DNA of 6,719 nucleotides from M55B120 sp964426155 (GTDB lineage Bacteria; Actinomycetota; Humimicrobiia; Humimicrobiales; Humimicrobiaceae). Below the pieces are notes generated by a model. The model worked only from the letters and a program-made list of their open reading frames with translations. It did no database searches and was not told the origin of the DNA. The position numbers and the translations under genes were made by a program. The stretch is taken from positions 1-6,719 of the forward strand of contig CAYROY010000041.1 of NCBI GenBank assembly GCA_964426155.1. The letters are read 5' to 3'. Of this stretch, positions 6,063 to 6,719 are shown piece after piece. The stretch's first letter is position 1. Every line of letters begins with the position of its first letter.

Positions 6063-6398
6063 TTGAGAAGATTTGGCAGTGTTTTTAGAATAAGGCCTGC
6101 ATGTAAAGACAAATACAAAAAGGCACATGATGAAATATGGCTGGAACTGGTAGAAGAAATAAAAAAACTGGGTATTCAGAATTATTCAATATTTTATAGA
6201 AAAGACGGAATGCTTTTTTCTTATTTCGAATCAGATATTAGCCTGGAAGAGTTCCAAAGAAGATGGGGAGAATATTTTAAGAAGGATATTAGTAAGAAAT
6301 GGCAACAGTATATGAATAAATTCATAATAAAAGAAGATAGCAGTTCTACCGACTCAGAATTCATAGAAGACCTGAAAGAGGTATTTCATCTTGATTAG
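6063..6398 (+). CDS. L-rhamnose mutarotase-like protein
   Basis: A 111-residue protein of the RhaM family (dimeric alpha-beta barrel), which interconverts alpha and beta anomers of deoxy-sugars so that isomerases and transporters receive the right form. Tyr18 and His22 (YKKAHDEIW) match catalytic residues of E. coli RhaM as I remember them. NYSIFYRKDGMLFSYFE (40-56) is the core strand pair, and the ending SEFIEDLKEVFHLD parallels the SSELQEVFYLP tail of RhaM. Length is near the family's 100-110. The start is TTG at 6063, preceded by AGGAAG; it gives MRRFGSVFRI, the usual first strand, and no ATG fits. It lies 46 bp after the isomerase-like gene on the same strand, so is probably co-transcribed. 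Rhamnose, fucose or a related sugar are all possible substrates. Confidence 0.85.
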   Translation: MRRFGSVFRIRPACKDKYKKAHDEIWLELVEEIKKLGIQNYSIFYRKDGMLFSYFESDISLEEFQRRWGEYFKKDISKKWQQYMNKFIIKEDSSSTDSEFIEDLKEVFHLD

Positions 6399-6409
6399 AA
6401 ATTAAATTC

Positions 6410-6600
6410 CTAAGGTGTGCCCTTACTGAAGCTGTCCAGTCCTCAATAAGATACTCTTAGTATTTTCGCTATTACTACAATAAGGTAGAAAACAAGAAGA
6501 ATGCAAATTCTGCCACCATTGCCGTAGCCGAAGGATGCTTGAAATAATATACGTGATGCTAAAGGAGAAAAGAGCTTGCATTGAAAAACTTGCAGATTAA
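6410..6600 (+). pseudogene. IS110-family transposase relic, C-terminal end, frameshifted
   Basis: This is the last 60 or so residues of an IS110/IS116/IS902-type transposase, without the rest. Frame one from 6410 reads LRCALTEAVQSSIRYS, a stop, then YFRYYYNKVENKKNANS and TIAVAE. This parallels the family's LRWALTEAA..R.S..YF..Y......K...A.VAVARK. One base appears lost near 6529-6533, and the next frame continues RRMLEIIYVMLKEKRACIEKLAD to TAA at 6598, parallel to the usual LL.IIY.ML ending. The in-frame TAG at 6458, the frameshift and the missing N-terminal DEDD domain show it is dead. It begins within about 12 bp of the mutarotase stop codon. The match was made by eye but the pattern is distinctive. 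Confidence 0.75.
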
Positions 6601-6633
6601 ATAATACAAGCAATTCCCGCACTGTTAGGAAAA

Positions 6634-6671
6634 AATTAAAAGTGCACACTTTAAGAATTAAAAGTGCACAC
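6634..6671. repeat. two 16-bp direct repeats at 22-bp period, IS21-end-like
   Basis: AATTAAAAGTGCACAC occurs at 6634-6649 and again, unchanged, at 6656-6671, separated by TTTAAG. Each copy contains the palindrome GTGCAC. On the minus strand the unit reads GTGTGCACTTTTAATT. Closely spaced repeats of a CACTTTT-type motif beginning in TGT are typical, as I remember them, of IS21-family ends. No istA or istB sequence is seen in the window. Alternative: a pair of binding sites for a regulator. Confidence 0.55.
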
Positions 6672-6719
6672 CTTTAAACTCGCTATTCTTTACCCTGTGT
6701 ATGTCAATAAGCTCATCTC
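6658..6719 (-). CDS. possible 3' end of a gene entering from the right
   Basis: A minus-strand frame open from the right edge ends at TAA (6660-6658). It covers 19 residues, DELIDIHRV followed by KNSEFKGVHF. The last residues are encoded by the direct repeat, as would happen if an element inserted near the 3' end of a gene. The piece is too short to identify, and the plus strand is open here as well. Confidence 0.2.
   Translation of the reverse strand, partial: DELIDIHRVKNSEFKGVHF

Noticed and set aside
6443..6649. 68-codon minus-strand open frame
   Set aside because: It is antisense to the IS110 relic and has no ribosome binding site or family resemblance.
1..6719. CRISPR array, tRNA or rRNA, toxin-antitoxin or phage genes
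   Set aside because: No regularly spaced repeat array, cloverleaf, rRNA-like segment or matching protein motifs were seen on either strand.

Overview
The window reads as accessory DNA from a low-GC, anaerobe-like bacterium, probably Firmicutes-type. The AT-rich spacers, GGAGG-type ribosome binding sites, frequent TTG starts and gene families (clostridial HD protein, DUF2007, AzgA-type permease, sugar operon with a URO-D-like protein) suggest this. The sequence does not fix the species.

Left part (1-2860): ordinary and largely intact. A truncated HD-superfamily gene runs leftward off the edge. A small DUF2007 gene points right, and each of these two genes has its own extended -10 promoter. 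Two leftward genes follow: a purine permease of the NCS2/AzgA type, with a TTG start, a near-perfect ribosome binding site and a well-spaced promoter, then a pyridoxamine-phosphate-oxidase-like flavoprotein 50 bp downstream.

Middle part (2860-4072): a decayed stretch. No intact gene is present for about 600 bp. A relic of an IS3-type transposase (rve/DDE domain, stop codons in frame) follows. It runs straight into a broken sugar ABC-transporter ATPase gene that keeps only its C-terminal third in a clean frame.

Right part (4094-6398): three tightly spaced rightward genes form the surviving operon. They encode a URO-D-superfamily protein, an L-fucose-isomerase-like protein that has lost its middle, and an L-rhamnose-mutarotase-like protein. 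Together with the ATPase relic they look like the remains of a deoxy-sugar uptake and isomerisation operon. The intact URO-D-like gene in that setting, and the in-frame internal deletion of the isomerase, are the most interesting points.

Right edge (6399-6719): the frameshifted C-terminus of an IS110-family transposase, then two 16-bp direct repeats at a 22-bp period that resemble IS21-type ends. The sugar operon is therefore bracketed by insertion-sequence debris, which fits its partial decay. I found no CRISPR array, tRNA, rRNA or phage module, and no convincing new defence or signalling system. The best candidate for something undescribed is the remodelled sugar module.
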